DNA of 24,482 nt, taken from the NCBI GenBank assembly GCA_965657645.1, contig CBFHOS010000027.1, positions 1 to 24,482 on the forward strand. The letters are read 5' to 3'. The position numbers and the translations under genes are program-made. Shown one piece after another: positions 1 to 8,161 of the stretch. Source of the DNA: CBFHOS01 sp965657645 (lineage in GTDB: Bacteria; Pseudomonadota; Alphaproteobacteria; Puniceispirillales; Puniceispirillaceae). Position 1 is the first letter of the stretch. Each line of letters starts with the position of its first letter. Below the pieces are notes generated by a model. That model was not told the DNA's origin. It ran no database searches and saw nothing but the letters and a program-made list of their open reading frames with translations.

Positions 1-5
1 CCATC

Positions 6-1583
6 ATGACATCTGACATTACCGTTCGCCGCGCCCTTTTATCCGTATCCGACAAGACTGGTCTTATCGAATTTGCCAAAGGACTGGCGGCGGCGAATGT
101 GCAAATTCTGTCGACTGGTGGAACCGCCTCGGCCCTGCGTGAGGCTGGTGTTGAGGTTACTGATGTTTCCAGCGTGACAGGCTTTCCCGAAATTATGGAT
201 GGGCGGGTAAAGACCCTGCACCCCAAAATCCACGGTGGATTGCTCGCACGCCGCGATAATGACGCGCATCTGGCCGCTATGAAGGCAGAGGGTATCGAGG
301 GCATTGATTTGCTTGCGGTTAATTTATATCCGTTTGAACAGACCTTGGCCAAAACCGATGATCGCACACAGCTCATTGAAAATATTGATATTGGCGGGCC
401 AGCAATGATCCGCGCCGCGGCCAAGAATCATGATTTCCTGACGCTAGCTTGTGATCCGGCTGATTATAATGAAATCATCGATGCCATTAATAATGATGGC
501 GGCACGAGCTTGGCCCTGCGCCAGCGTCTTGCGGCAAAGGCCTTTGCCCGCACAGCATCATATGATGCGGCGATTGCTGGCTGGATGGCCGACACCCAAG
601 ATGACAAGCTACCGGCGATGACCAGCTTTGCTGGTGTTAAGGCGCTGGAATTGCGTTATGGCGAAAACCCACATCAACAAGCCGCGCTCTATCGCAATGG
701 CAATGCGCGCCCCGGTGTTGGCAATGCCGAACAAATTCAGGGCAAGCCGCTGTCCTACAATAATATCAACGACACTGATGCGGCGTTTGAGTTGGTTGGC
801 GAATTTGACGAGCCAACAATTGCCATCATCAAACATGCTAATCCGTGCGGGGTTGCGTCTGCGGCGGATTTACCATCGGCATGGGATGCGGCATTGGCGG
901 CCGATCCGGTGAGTGCGTTTGGCGGCATTGTCGCCATGAACCGCACGCTCGATGCGGCCACGGCCCAAAAAGTCACAAGCATTTTCACCGAAGTTGTGAT
1001 TGCCCCAACCGCGAGCGATGAAGCCAAAGCCATCCTAGCCGCCAAGCCTAATTTGCGGCTGTTACTCACCGGTGCGATGCCCGACCGGAGTGCGAGCTTT
1101 GCCAGAGTGAAATCTGTTGCAGGCGGGTTTCTAAGCCAGACACGCGACAATGGCATGATCACCCGTGATGATCTTAAAATCGTCACCGACATCGCCCCGA
1201 CTGAGGCCCAGATTGCCGATATGCTATTTGCGTGGAAAGTGGCCAAACACGTCAAATCAAACGCCATCATCTTTGTCAAAGAGCTAAGCACTGCGGGTGT
1301 TGGCGCTGGCCAGATGAGCCGTGTTGATTCCGCCCGCATAGCCGCCCATAAAGCGCGTGATATGGCGGCGCATAATGGCTGGGACCAGCCACGCACGATT
1401 GGCTCTGTCGCCGCTTCGGATGCGTTCTTCCCATTTGCGGATGGGCTGGAAACGCTCATTGAGGCAGGGGCAAGCGCGGTTATTCAACCGGGTGGATCAA
1501 TGCGTGATGACGAGGTGATCGCCGCCGCGAACAAGGCCGGCATCGCTATGGTCATGACCGGCATGCGGCATTTCAATCACTAA
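6..1583 (+). CDS. purH: Bifunctional AICAR transformylase / IMP cyclohydrolase PurH
   Basis: This cytoplasmic enzyme catalyses the last two steps of de novo purine synthesis: formylation of AICAR with 10-formyl-tetrahydrofolate, then ring closure to IMP. The 525-residue length is normal for the family. The N-terminal MGS-like cyclohydrolase domain (about 1-150) shows STGGT at 36-40, RVKTLHPKIHGG at 67-78 and NIDIGGPAMIRAAAKNH at 126-142. The C-terminal transformylase domain shows RYGENPHQ at 217-224, the catalytic Lys-His pair in KHANPCG (K276, H277), SAFGG at 303-307, QPGGS at 494-498 and the usual TGMRHF ending. The ATG lies only five bases inside the window, so its ribosome-binding site and promoter cannot be judged, but the protein aligns with the family from its first residues. 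It converges on mutY with a 45-base gap filled by a short tandem repeat, and no clear terminator hairpin is visible there. Confidence 0.98.
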   Translation: MTSDITVRRALLSVSDKTGLIEFAKGLAAANVQILSTGGTASALREAGVEVTDVSSVTGFPEIMDGRVKTLHPKIHGGLLARRDNDAHLAAMKAEGIEGIDLLAVNLYPFEQTLAKTDDRTQLIENIDIGGPAMIRAAAKNHDFLTLACDPADYNEIIDAINNDGGTSLALRQRLAAKAFARTASYDAAIAGWMADTQDDKLPAMTSFAGVKALELRYGENPHQQAALYRNGNARPGVGNAEQIQGKPLSYNNINDTDAAFELVGEFDEPTIAIIKHANPCGVASAADLPSAWDAALAADPVSAFGGIVAMNRTLDAATAQKVTSIFTEVVIAPTASDEAKAILAAKPNLRLLLTGAMPDRSASFARVKSVAGGFLSQTRDNGMITRDDLKIVTDIAPTEAQIADMLFAWKVAKHVKSNAIIFVKELSTAGVGAGQMSRVDSARIAAHKARDMAAHNGWDQPRTIGSVAASDAFFPFADGLETLIEAGASAVIQPGGSMRDDEVIAAANKAGIAMVMTGMRHFNH

Positions 1584-1588
1584 GCGCC

Positions 1589-1644
1589 ACTGGCCTTTCA
1601 TCACTATTATTTGACTACTGGCCTTTAACTACCGGCCTTTAATG
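1589..1644. repeat. Four-unit 14-bp tandem repeat between purH and mutY
   Basis: Four head-to-tail 14-base units start at 1589, 1603, 1617 and 1631. They read ACTGGCCTTTCATC, ACTATTATTTGACT, ACTGGCCTTTAACT and ACCGGCCTTTAATG. Units 1, 3 and 4 are close copies and unit 2 is decayed. The array fills the gap between the convergent purH and mutY genes. Its last unit runs into the mutY 3' end, supplying the stop codon region and the final few codons. It does not fold into a good terminator. The exact period suggests duplication by replication slippage. Confidence 0.75.
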
Positions 1645-2711
1645 GCGTGGCTCCACACCTTGCGCATCAGGCTAGGCAAATCGGCTGGCCGGATTTTGAT
1701 TAGGCCAGCATGTGATGGGTCAACCACAGCAATGGCAATATCCATATCCAGCGCGAAATGCGTGAACACATGGGTGATGCCATCTGGCAGAACCTGCCAC
1801 TGGGCGACAAAGGGCGCAGTGGCCAGCGGTGCTTGGGGATCATAAGCCTCGCCGCGGCTAGCCCAGCCATGTGAGGGAAATGCCAGCATACCGCCAAGCA
1901 AGCCGCGCCCTTCTCGGCGAATGATCACCGCATTACCGGCGCCATCATGGGCCACAAAGGCGATACCGCGGCGGGTTTCTTTTGGCTTTTTGGCGGCCTT
2001 TACCGGCAATGTCTCGGCAATATCCAACGCCAGCGCGGCGCAATCAGCCGCCAACGGACAGCCGCCACAGCCCGGATTTTTCACCGTGCAAACAGCATTG
2101 GCAAAATCCATTAACGATTGCGGAAAGTCCGAGCGCCGCACATCCGGCATCACCGCCGCATAGACGGCTCCGATCTCTTTCTTTGCCGCTGGCAACGGCG
2201 TGGTGATTGCGAAATGGCGGGTCATCACCCGCTCGATATTGCCATCAACGACAACACCCTGCTGGTCAAAACCAATCACGCTAATCGCCCCTGCGGTATA
2301 GGGACCAACCCCGGGCAGGGTTAACAGGCTCTCATAATCCTTGGGAAATTCACCATTATATTCAGCCACAACAAATTGCGCCGCCTTGTGCAAATTGCGG
2401 GCACGGGCGTAATAACCAAGCCCAGCCCATGCCGCCAGCACATCATCCAGCGGGGCCTTGGCCAGGGCATGCACATCTGGCCAGCGCCGGGTGAATTCCA
2501 GAAAATACGGAATGACCGTCGCCACCACAGTTTGCTGGAGCATGATTTCAGATAGCCAGACATGATAGGCCGGTGCGAGTTCAGGCCAGCGCCGGCGCCA
2601 CGGCAAATCACGCCCTTGGCGATCATACCAATCAAGCAAGGCCTGCCAGTTAAATTTGGCCGAAGACTCGTCAATTTTTCCGGGCGGCGCGTGTGGGGAT
2701 TGATCATTCAT
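1629..2711 (-). CDS. mutY: A/G-specific adenine DNA glycosylase MutY
   Basis: MutY removes adenine mispaired with 8-oxoguanine. Read from the ATG at 2711 the protein has 360 residues, close to the family norm. The HhH-GPD domain shows LPWR at 36-39, the catalytic glutamate in SEIMLQQT (E55), the helix-hairpin-helix LPGVGPYTA at 132-140 and the catalytic aspartate in VDGNIERV (D156). The [4Fe-4S] loop is intact as C208-x6-C215-x2-C218-x5-C224. A C-terminal NUDIX-like 8-oxoG recognition domain (about 248-355) carries GRGLLGGMLAFPS and VFTHF. The frame stays open to a further ATG at 2816, which would add 35 residues of hydrophobic, Cys-containing sequence unlike the family; the start at 2711 is therefore preferred, although it has no strong Shine-Dalgarno. 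It is divergent from the DUF721 gene across 192 bases in which no convincing promoter could be assigned. Confidence 0.95.
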   Translation of the reverse strand: MNDQSPHAPPGKIDESSAKFNWQALLDWYDRQGRDLPWRRRWPELAPAYHVWLSEIMLQQTVVATVIPYFLEFTRRWPDVHALAKAPLDDVLAAWAGLGYYARARNLHKAAQFVVAEYNGEFPKDYESLLTLPGVGPYTAGAISVIGFDQQGVVVDGNIERVMTRHFAITTPLPAAKKEIGAVYAAVMPDVRRSDFPQSLMDFANAVCTVKNPGCGGCPLAADCAALALDIAETLPVKAAKKPKETRRGIAFVAHDGAGNAVIIRREGRGLLGGMLAFPSHGWASRGEAYDPQAPLATAPFVAQWQVLPDGITHVFTHFALDMDIAIAVVDPSHAGLIKIRPADLPSLMRKVWSHAIKGR

Positions 2712-2903
2712 CCGCCGAAATTGGCATAATGAAACCGGCAATTCAACTTCACAAAGCGGGACAGAGTGGGACAAGCTGTTACAAAACAGCACATCAGGAA
2801 CAACATAAGACGACATATCCTAGACTATAACCGTTGCCGCCATCATGGTATGCTGGCGGGATATCGCCGATATGATATGCCCCAAAAAAGGTAGAGACAC
2901 CCG

Positions 2904-3488
2904 ATGAGCCCAAAGCAAAACCCCAGCAAAGCAAGCAAGAAGAAAGCCAGCAATACTGGCCAGAATCCGCTGCGGGCAAACAAGATGGCGCGGCTATCCA
3001 ATCTGGTTGATGACATGATCGAGCCCAGCGTTCGAAAGCGCGGCTTTGTGCTATCTCGTTTGGTATCAAACTGGCGGGAAATCATCGGAGACAGCGCCGA
3101 TTGGAGCAAACCGGTAGAGCTAAAGCTAGACCGCAACACGCATAAGGATGGCGTCCTCAAACTATCCATCGCCAGCGGTAGAGGCCCGCAAGCACAACAG
3201 ATGACACCGCATTTCCTCGATCGGGTGAATGCCGCCTTTGGCTATGAGGCGGTGAGCCGGATCACCCTCGTGCAAACAATGAACACCCAGCCATTAGATA
3301 ATGCTGCTGTTGGTTATGATGCTCTGGAAACGGGCGCGGACGACACCAATATAATAGATGACCAGCAAGCAGAAACACCGGTAGGTGATATTTGGGATCT
3401 GGACGAAAGACTAGCGGACATAAAATCACCAGAATTACGTGCTGCATTGAGGCGGTTTGGTACCCCTGTGGACGATGATAGTGGTTGA
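2904..3488 (+). CDS. dciA: DUF721 (DciA-family) protein, putative replicative-helicase loader
   Basis: This is a 194-residue basic protein with a DUF721 core at about residues 35-125, including RGFVLSRLVSNWREIIG at 46-62. The N-terminus is Lys/Ser-rich and probably disordered. After an acidic linker a short C-terminal motif (ELRAALRRFG, 177-186) resembles the tail common in alphaproteobacterial members. DUF721 defines the DciA family, which interacts with the replicative helicase DnaB in bacteria lacking DnaC or DnaI; applying that role here is inference from family membership. An AAGG-type ribosome-binding site lies about a dozen bases before the ATG. It starts a same-strand run with the DsbA-like gene and smc, an arrangement recurring in alphaproteobacteria. 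Confidence 0.8.
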   Translation: MSPKQNPSKASKKKASNTGQNPLRANKMARLSNLVDDMIEPSVRKRGFVLSRLVSNWREIIGDSADWSKPVELKLDRNTHKDGVLKLSIASGRGPQAQQMTPHFLDRVNAAFGYEAVSRITLVQTMNTQPLDNAAVGYDALETGADDTNIIDDQQAETPVGDIWDLDERLADIKSPELRAALRRFGTPVDDDSG

Positions 3489-3540
3489 TGCACCGCAAGC
3501 CATGGATTATGTTACGCCCCGTGATGAAAGTGAGACAATT

Positions 3541-4242
3541 ATGACCCAACGATTTTCCAAGCCAACCCAGCTAATGCCAACCCTATCCCGGCGTGGATTC
3601 GTGGCGGGCACCAGCGCTTTGGCGGGCACCAGTGCTTTGGCGGGCACAAGCGCTTTGGTAGGAATGACTGCGCTACCTTCAATGGGCTTTGCCGATGATG
3701 GTGATGATGCGGCCCTAAAGGCGGCGCTTAGCCCGCGTTACATTGGCGATGCTGATGCGCCGGTAACAATTGCCGAATATTATTCGATGACCTGTGGTCA
3801 TTGTGCCTCATTTCACAACAACACTTTTCCAAAGGTCAAAACCCGCCTGATCGACAAGGGCATTGTGCGTTTTGAAATGCGGGCATTTCCGCTTGATGGC
3901 CTAGCCTTGCGGGCACATGCGCTAGCACGGAGCCTGCCAGAAGCGAAGTTTTTCCCGATGGTAAAAACCTTGCTGGCACAACAGCCGAGCTGGTCTCGCG
4001 CCCCTGATCCTTTGGCTGAATTAATGAAGATTGCGCGCTTTGCCGGTGTTGGTGAAGAGCAGTTCAACAACATTATGCGCAACCGACCGTTGCTCGAGGG
4101 TATCGTTGCCCAGCGTCAACAAGGGCTGGATGACTGGGACATCAGTTCGACACCGTCTTTTGTCGTTAATGATGATACGGTAATCGCGGGCAATATGTCC
4201 TATGAGGATTTTGCCGAAAAACTAAGTGCCTATGGCGCGTAA
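3541..4242 (+). CDS. Tat-exported DsbA-like thiol:disulfide oxidoreductase
   Basis: This 233-residue protein has a thioredoxin-fold DsbA domain from about residue 70 to the end. The active-site motif is CGHC at 85-88 (in SMTCGHCASFH) and the cis-proline loop is STPSFVVN (P205). The N-terminus carries a twin-arginine motif, SRRGF at 16-20, then an Ala/Gly-rich hydrophobic segment and a likely cleavage region near GFADDGDD (49-56), so export by Tat in a folded state is predicted. The hydrophobic segment is built from three copies of an AGTSAL hexapeptide encoded by an 18-bp tandem repeat. The start at 3541 follows a GTGAG stretch; the frame extends upstream into the preceding gene to 3457, but those starts lack a ribosome-binding site and would bury the signal peptide. 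By family role it oxidises or isomerises envelope cysteines; its partner is not identifiable here. Confidence 0.88.
   Translation: MTQRFSKPTQLMPTLSRRGFVAGTSALAGTSALAGTSALVGMTALPSMGFADDGDDAALKAALSPRYIGDADAPVTIAEYYSMTCGHCASFHNNTFPKVKTRLIDKGIVRFEMRAFPLDGLALRAHALARSLPEAKFFPMVKTLLAQQPSWSRAPDPLAELMKIARFAGVGEEQFNNIMRNRPLLEGIVAQRQQGLDDWDISSTPSFVVNDDTVIAGNMSYEDFAEKLSAYGA
3604..3657 (+). repeat. 18-bp x3 in-frame tandem repeat in a Tat signal peptide
   Basis: Three adjacent 18-base units start at 3604, 3622 and 3640: GCGGGCACCAGCGCTTTG, GCGGGCACCAGTGCTTTG and GCGGGCACAAGCGCTTTG. Each differs from the first at no more than one position and encodes Ala-Gly-Thr-Ser-Ala-Leu, so copy-number change would lengthen or shorten the hydrophobic core by six residues without a frameshift. 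A degraded continuation (Val-Gly-Met-Thr-Ala-Leu) follows directly, hinting at a fourth, older copy. Confidence 0.92.
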
Positions 4243-4333
4243 TATTTGTATCGGTTATTATTCTTCATCCCAACAGGTGGTGTAACGCCGCTTTTTCCAA
4301 TCCTAAATGTCTTTATAAGGTGAGTGCTCTTTC

Positions 4334-7300
4334 GTGATTTTTCGTAGCCTGAAAATGGCCGGTTTCAAATCCTTTGCCGAAATGGCCGAGGTGGAAATCG
4401 AGAGTGGTCTCACTGGCATTGTGGGACCAAACGGCTGTGGCAAATCGAATGTTGTCGAGGGCCTGCGCTGGGTCATGGGCGAGAGCAACGCGCGGCAAAT
4501 GCGCGGCGGCGAGATGGATGATCTGATCTTTGCCGGTACCGACCAACGCCCCGCGCGCAACCTTGCTGAAATCACCCTTCAACTAGACAACCGTAGCCGC
4601 TCTGCACCTGCCGAATTCAATAGTGAAGATGATCTTGAAATCACCCGTAAAATTGAACGCGGCAAAGGTAGTAGCTATTACGTCAATTCAAAGCCGACAC
4701 GGGCCAAGGATGTGCAACTGCTGTTTGCCGATTCGGCAACAGGTGCGCGTTCATCCGGCATCGTCTCGCAGGGCCGCATTGGTGCGATCGTTGGCGCAAA
4801 GCCCGCTGATCGCCGTGCTTTGCTAGAGGAAGCGGCCAATATTCGCGGCCTCCATACCCGCCGGCATGAGGCTGAGTTACGCCTGCGCGGGGCAGAAACA
4901 AATCTAGAGCGTCTTGATGATGTCATTGCCGGCCTGGTGGAACAGCGCGATTCGCTGCGTAAACAGGCTCGTCAGGCCAGCCGCTATCGCTCGATTGCTG
5001 ATCGTATCCGCAAAGCCGAAGCCCAGCTGTTGCTTGCACTCTGGAGCCGCGGTGAGGCCGATCTAGCCGCCGCTAATACCGAATTACAGGCTGTGCGCCT
5101 TGATGTTGCGGCAAAGACCGAAGCCGCCGCCAGTAGCGCCACCAAGCGCACCGAGATTGCCGCCACCCTGCCGCCATTGCGCGATGCCGAGGCGGAAAAG
5201 GCGGCGGAATATCAGCGCCTAATGCTAGGCCGTGACGAGATTGACCGTGAAGAAGCCCGCCTTCGTGAATCGCTGGCCAATCTTGAGCAACAACAAAACC
5301 AAATCACCCAAGATATGCAGCGCGAGACTGGATTGCGCGAAGATGCGTCCTCGGCAATCACCCGCCTTGGCAACGAGATCAGCGGTCTGCAGAGCCAGAT
5401 AGATGACGCCCTGCCGCGCCGTCAATCGGCCCAATCGGAACTTAATACCGCGCGCGAAAGTGCAAATATGGCTGATTCGGCACTAGCAGAGGCCGGGGCT
5501 AAATTACGCGCCGCCGCCGCGACCAGAACCAGCCTTGCCAACCGCATTGCCGATTTGCAAAACCGCAAAAATGCGAGCCAAGAGGCGCTAGCGGCATTAT
5601 CGCTAGAAGAAATGAGCACCGCCGAGGCCGCCGCCAGCAAGACCGCAACAACGGCCGAAAAAGCCTATGCCGACAGCCAGCTTGCCCTAGAAACAGCCGA
5701 GCGTAGTCTTGGCGATTCGCAAAGCCGCGCCGAAACAGCCATTACCGCCCAGCGCGAGGCCGAGGCACAGCTAACCCGGTTGCAGGCGGAAATAGACGCC
5801 TTACAATATTTGCTAGCCGATAATGGTGATAATGACGAACAGCCAGTATCCGATAGCTTGACCGTTAAAGACGGCATGGAATTGGCCCTTGCAGCCTATC
5901 TGGCCGAGGAATTATCCGCCCCTGTTGGTGCGGGACAGCATGGATATTGGCGCGCCGGTGCGGCCCAATCAAGTTTGACCCCGCCGGATGGCACAATCCC
6001 GTTGATCGATTTCATCGATGGTAGTGATGCCCTTGTTGCAACCCTTGCCGGTGTCGGTATCGCGCCATCCGCAGACGCCGCCGCCGCGATGCAATTCAGC
6101 CTCAAGCCCGGTCAAGCGGTAAGCACCAAAGAAGGTGGTTTATGGCGGTGGGATGGATTTGTTCGCCAGACTAGCCAAAATGACAAAGGCGCCGAGCGGA
6201 TCCGCCAACGCCAACGCCTAGAAGCACTAGAAAAGAGCGCCGTCACCGCACAGAGCGATGATACCAAGCGCCAACAAGCCCGCAGTGATGCCGAGGCCGC
6301 GCTAGTCACCAGCCGCGAGGCTCTGGCCAAGGCCCGGACCGAGAACAACGCCGCCGAGCAGGCCTTTGCTAGCGCTCGCCGCACCGCCGAATCCGAGAAA
6401 TTGAAATTACAGGCAGGGCATGACCGCGCCAGTGATTTGCAAACCACTTTGGATACCGTGACCAGCGAGCTCACCTCTTGCGAGGCAGAGGCCGCGGCGA
6501 TGGGCGATGATGCCGCGCTCGCCCGTCAAGAACAGACCAACCGCGAGGCCGCCGAAGCCGCACGCACTGCGCTTGGTGAGGCGATGCAAGCAGAATCGCG
6601 GCTTGGCGAGATCATCCGTAGCGCCACCGAACGGATTAGCGCCAGCACCGCCGAGGAACAGGCGTGGCGCAAGCGTCTGGACGGCGCCGATGAGCGTGTT
6701 GCCGAAATGCAGGCCCGCCTTGATCAAGGCGTTGCCGAAAAGGCCCGTCTTTCGGCTATGCCCGAGGCCATTGCCACCCAGCGCGCCCAGATGGGTGACT
6801 TGCTTGAGGCGGCCGAACAGGCACGCCAAGCCGCGAGTGACGCCCTGCGCACTGCCGAAGCATTACTCTTGGAAGCCGAAACCAGCCAGCGCGACAACGA
6901 CGCCCTGTTAGCTAGTTCGCGCGAGAGCCAGATCCGGGCCGAGGGTGCGCAAGAACGTGCGACTGAATATCTGTCGGTTATCCGTGGCCGCATCCGTGAA
7001 AAGCTCGATTGTGCGCCAGACGGCGTTGCCGCCATTGCCGATATCGATGATGTCGCCCGGCTTGACCCACCTGACACGCTAGAGGAACGCGTGGCGCGGT
7101 TCATGCGTGAGCGGGATAATATCGGGCCGGTTAATCTACGCGCCGAGGCCGAAATGGAGGAGGTTGCAACCCGCATCACCTCTATGGAAGAAGAACGCGA
7201 TGACCTGCTTGCGGCGATTGCTAAACTACGCACCGCCATTAGCCAGCTAAACCGTGAAGGCCGTGAACGCTTGTTAAAGAGCTTTGCCGAGGTGAATGGC

Positions 7301-7753
7301 CACTTTAAGGAATTGTTCAAAAAGCTATTCGGCGGCGGCAATGCAGAGCTTCAGCTCACCGAGGCTGACGACCCGCTTGACGCTGGCCTTGAGATTTTTG
7401 CAAGCCCTCCGGGCAAACGCCTGCAATCACTGTCGCTATTGTCTGGTGGTGAACAGGCTCTAACTGCGCTTGCGATCATTTTCGCGGTATTCCTGACCAA
7501 TCCTGCCCCGATCTGTATTCTGGACGAGGTTGACGCCCCGCTTGATGATTCGAATGTTGTGCGTTTTTGCGATTTATTGCGTGATATTGTTGGCAAAACC
7601 GAAACCCGTTTTCTGGTTGTCACCCACCACCGGATGACAATGGCCCGCATGGACCGGCTATTTGGCGTGACGATGGAACAGCGCGGGATCTCGAAATTGG
7701 TCTCTGTTGATCTCCAAACAGCCGAACAAATTCGTGACAATGCCGTGGCTTAA
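4334..7753 (+). CDS. smc: Chromosome partition protein Smc
   Basis: This 1139-residue SMC ATPase works with ScpA and ScpB in chromosome organisation and segregation. The N-terminal head has Walker A GPNGCGKSN at 31-39. The C-terminal head has the ABC signature LSGGE at 1036-1040, Walker B ICILDE ending at D1064-E1065, the APLDD loop and the TETRFLVVTHH switch region. Two long Ala/Glu/Arg-rich coiled coils (about 170-500 and 615-930) flank a hinge at roughly 510-612 that begins VKDGMELALAAYL and ends near GGLWRWDGF. This hinge looks shorter than in well-studied SMC proteins, a feature I associate with alphaproteobacterial members. Translation starts at a GTG with AAGGTGAG nine bases upstream. 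A hairpin terminator follows the stop. Confidence 0.97.
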   Translation: MIFRSLKMAGFKSFAEMAEVEIESGLTGIVGPNGCGKSNVVEGLRWVMGESNARQMRGGEMDDLIFAGTDQRPARNLAEITLQLDNRSRSAPAEFNSEDDLEITRKIERGKGSSYYVNSKPTRAKDVQLLFADSATGARSSGIVSQGRIGAIVGAKPADRRALLEEAANIRGLHTRRHEAELRLRGAETNLERLDDVIAGLVEQRDSLRKQARQASRYRSIADRIRKAEAQLLLALWSRGEADLAAANTELQAVRLDVAAKTEAAASSATKRTEIAATLPPLRDAEAEKAAEYQRLMLGRDEIDREEARLRESLANLEQQQNQITQDMQRETGLREDASSAITRLGNEISGLQSQIDDALPRRQSAQSELNTARESANMADSALAEAGAKLRAAAATRTSLANRIADLQNRKNASQEALAALSLEEMSTAEAAASKTATTAEKAYADSQLALETAERSLGDSQSRAETAITAQREAEAQLTRLQAEIDALQYLLADNGDNDEQPVSDSLTVKDGMELALAAYLAEELSAPVGAGQHGYWRAGAAQSSLTPPDGTIPLIDFIDGSDALVATLAGVGIAPSADAAAAMQFSLKPGQAVSTKEGGLWRWDGFVRQTSQNDKGAERIRQRQRLEALEKSAVTAQSDDTKRQQARSDAEAALVTSREALAKARTENNAAEQAFASARRTAESEKLKLQAGHDRASDLQTTLDTVTSELTSCEAEAAAMGDDAALARQEQTNREAAEAARTALGEAMQAESRLGEIIRSATERISASTAEEQAWRKRLDGADERVAEMQARLDQGVAEKARLSAMPEAIATQRAQMGDLLEAAEQARQAASDALRTAEALLLEAETSQRDNDALLASSRESQIRAEGAQERATEYLSVIRGRIREKLDCAPDGVAAIADIDDVARLDPPDTLEERVARFMRERDNIGPVNLRAEAEMEEVATRITSMEEERDDLLAAIAKLRTAISQLNREGRERLLKSFAEVNGHFKELFKKLFGGGNAELQLTEADDPLDAGLEIFASPPGKRLQSLSLLSGGEQALTALAIIFAVFLTNPAPICILDEVDAPLDDSNVVRFCDLLRDIVGKTETRFLVVTHHRMTMARMDRLFGVTMEQRGISKLVSVDLQTAEQIRDNAVA

Positions 7754-7754
7754 C

Positions 7755-7789
7755 AGGGTGATACTGGCATTTTGCCGCACCCTATTTTA
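7755..7789 (+). terminator. Probable intrinsic terminator after smc
   Basis: An outer stem AGGGTG (7755-7760) pairs with CACCCT (7778-7783). Inside it, GGCA (7766-7769) pairs with TGCC (7773-7776) around a TTT loop. The structure is followed by ATTTTA and begins one base after the smc stop codon. The T-run is short, so termination may be partial. Confidence 0.6.
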
Positions 7790-7810
7790 CGGCCTTAAAC
7801 ATCGCCTCAT

Positions 7811-7846
7811 CACACCCGTGCTCACACCGGTGCTCACAGCCGCGAC
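7811..7846. repeat. 12-bp tandem repeat, about three units
   Basis: Units CACACCCGTGCT (7811), CACACCGGTGCT (7823) and the diverged CACAGCCGCGAC (7835) lie head to tail in the non-coding gap between the smc terminator and the atp promoter. The first two differ at one base. No function is apparent; it looks like a slippage product. Confidence 0.6.
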
Positions 7847-7898
7847 AAGCCACGCATAGGGGCACATAAATCTATTGAAAATTGGCTGTATTGAGTGC

Positions 7899-7928
7899 TT
7901 GACAAAATTCGGTCCTGCCCCCTATTTT
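7899..7928 (+). promoter_or_regulatory. Predicted sigma70-type promoter of the FO operon
   Basis: A perfect -35 hexamer TTGACA (7899-7904) is followed after 18 bases by TATTTT (7923-7928), matching the -10 consensus at four of six positions. Transcription would begin near 7935, giving a leader of about 225 nt before atpI. This is the only strong promoter-like pair in the gap after smc and points at the ATP synthase genes. Confidence 0.6.
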
Positions 7929-7935
7929 AGGCGCG

Positions 7936-8161
7936 TTTCTGGCATGGGTGTTCCGCCGGAACTATGCTTGGTAAATCGGCCCATAATCAACGGTCGCAGA
8001 GCTAGTTTAACGGGGCAATCACCGCCAAGTTTACGAAAGAGGCAACCAGACGGAACGGGCTACAACATCTTCGCATCCTTGAAAGATGGAATTTGGGTTA
8101 AAAGGGTGATCTTCGCTCACACCAAAACTTCGTTAATCAAGGCAAGGACTGGACAAGCCAA
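7936..8161 (+). other. Leader region of the FO operon with a possible small ORF
   Basis: This stretch fills the second half of the 408-base gap between smc and atpI. A frame opens at ATG 7944, roughly ten bases after the predicted transcription start, and stays open for 73 codons to a TGA at 8163-8165. That stop overlaps the atpI ATG as ATGA. The encoded peptide is basic (Lys/Arg-rich), has no recognisable domain or membrane segment, and no ribosome-binding site precedes its ATG. It could be a translated leader coupled to atpI or simply a chance open frame. No riboswitch class was recognised. Confidence 0.35.

Noticed and set aside
755..1459. Open frame of 234 codons on the minus strand inside purH
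   Set aside because: It is an antisense shadow of a clearly coding, strongly conserved gene, with low-complexity Ser/Ala-rich translation and no family motif.
2712..2816. N-terminal extension of MutY to the ATG at 2816
   Set aside because: It would add 35 residues absent from the family and use up most of the divergent intergenic region; the start at 2711 gives a normal MutY.
3457..3540. Upstream start for the DsbA-like gene overlapping the DUF721 gene
   Set aside because: It would place 28 extra residues before the twin-arginine motif and lacks a ribosome-binding site; 3541 gives a regular Tat signal peptide.
6724..7341. Open frame of 205 codons on the minus strand inside smc
   Set aside because: Its Ser/Arg/Ala-rich translation reflects the GC-skewed codons of the Smc coiled coil read backwards; there are no domains and no ribosome-binding site.
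7936..8161. Riboswitch in the atp leader
   Set aside because: Only a small hairpin near CATCCTTGAAAGATG is visible, and no conserved riboswitch core was recognised.
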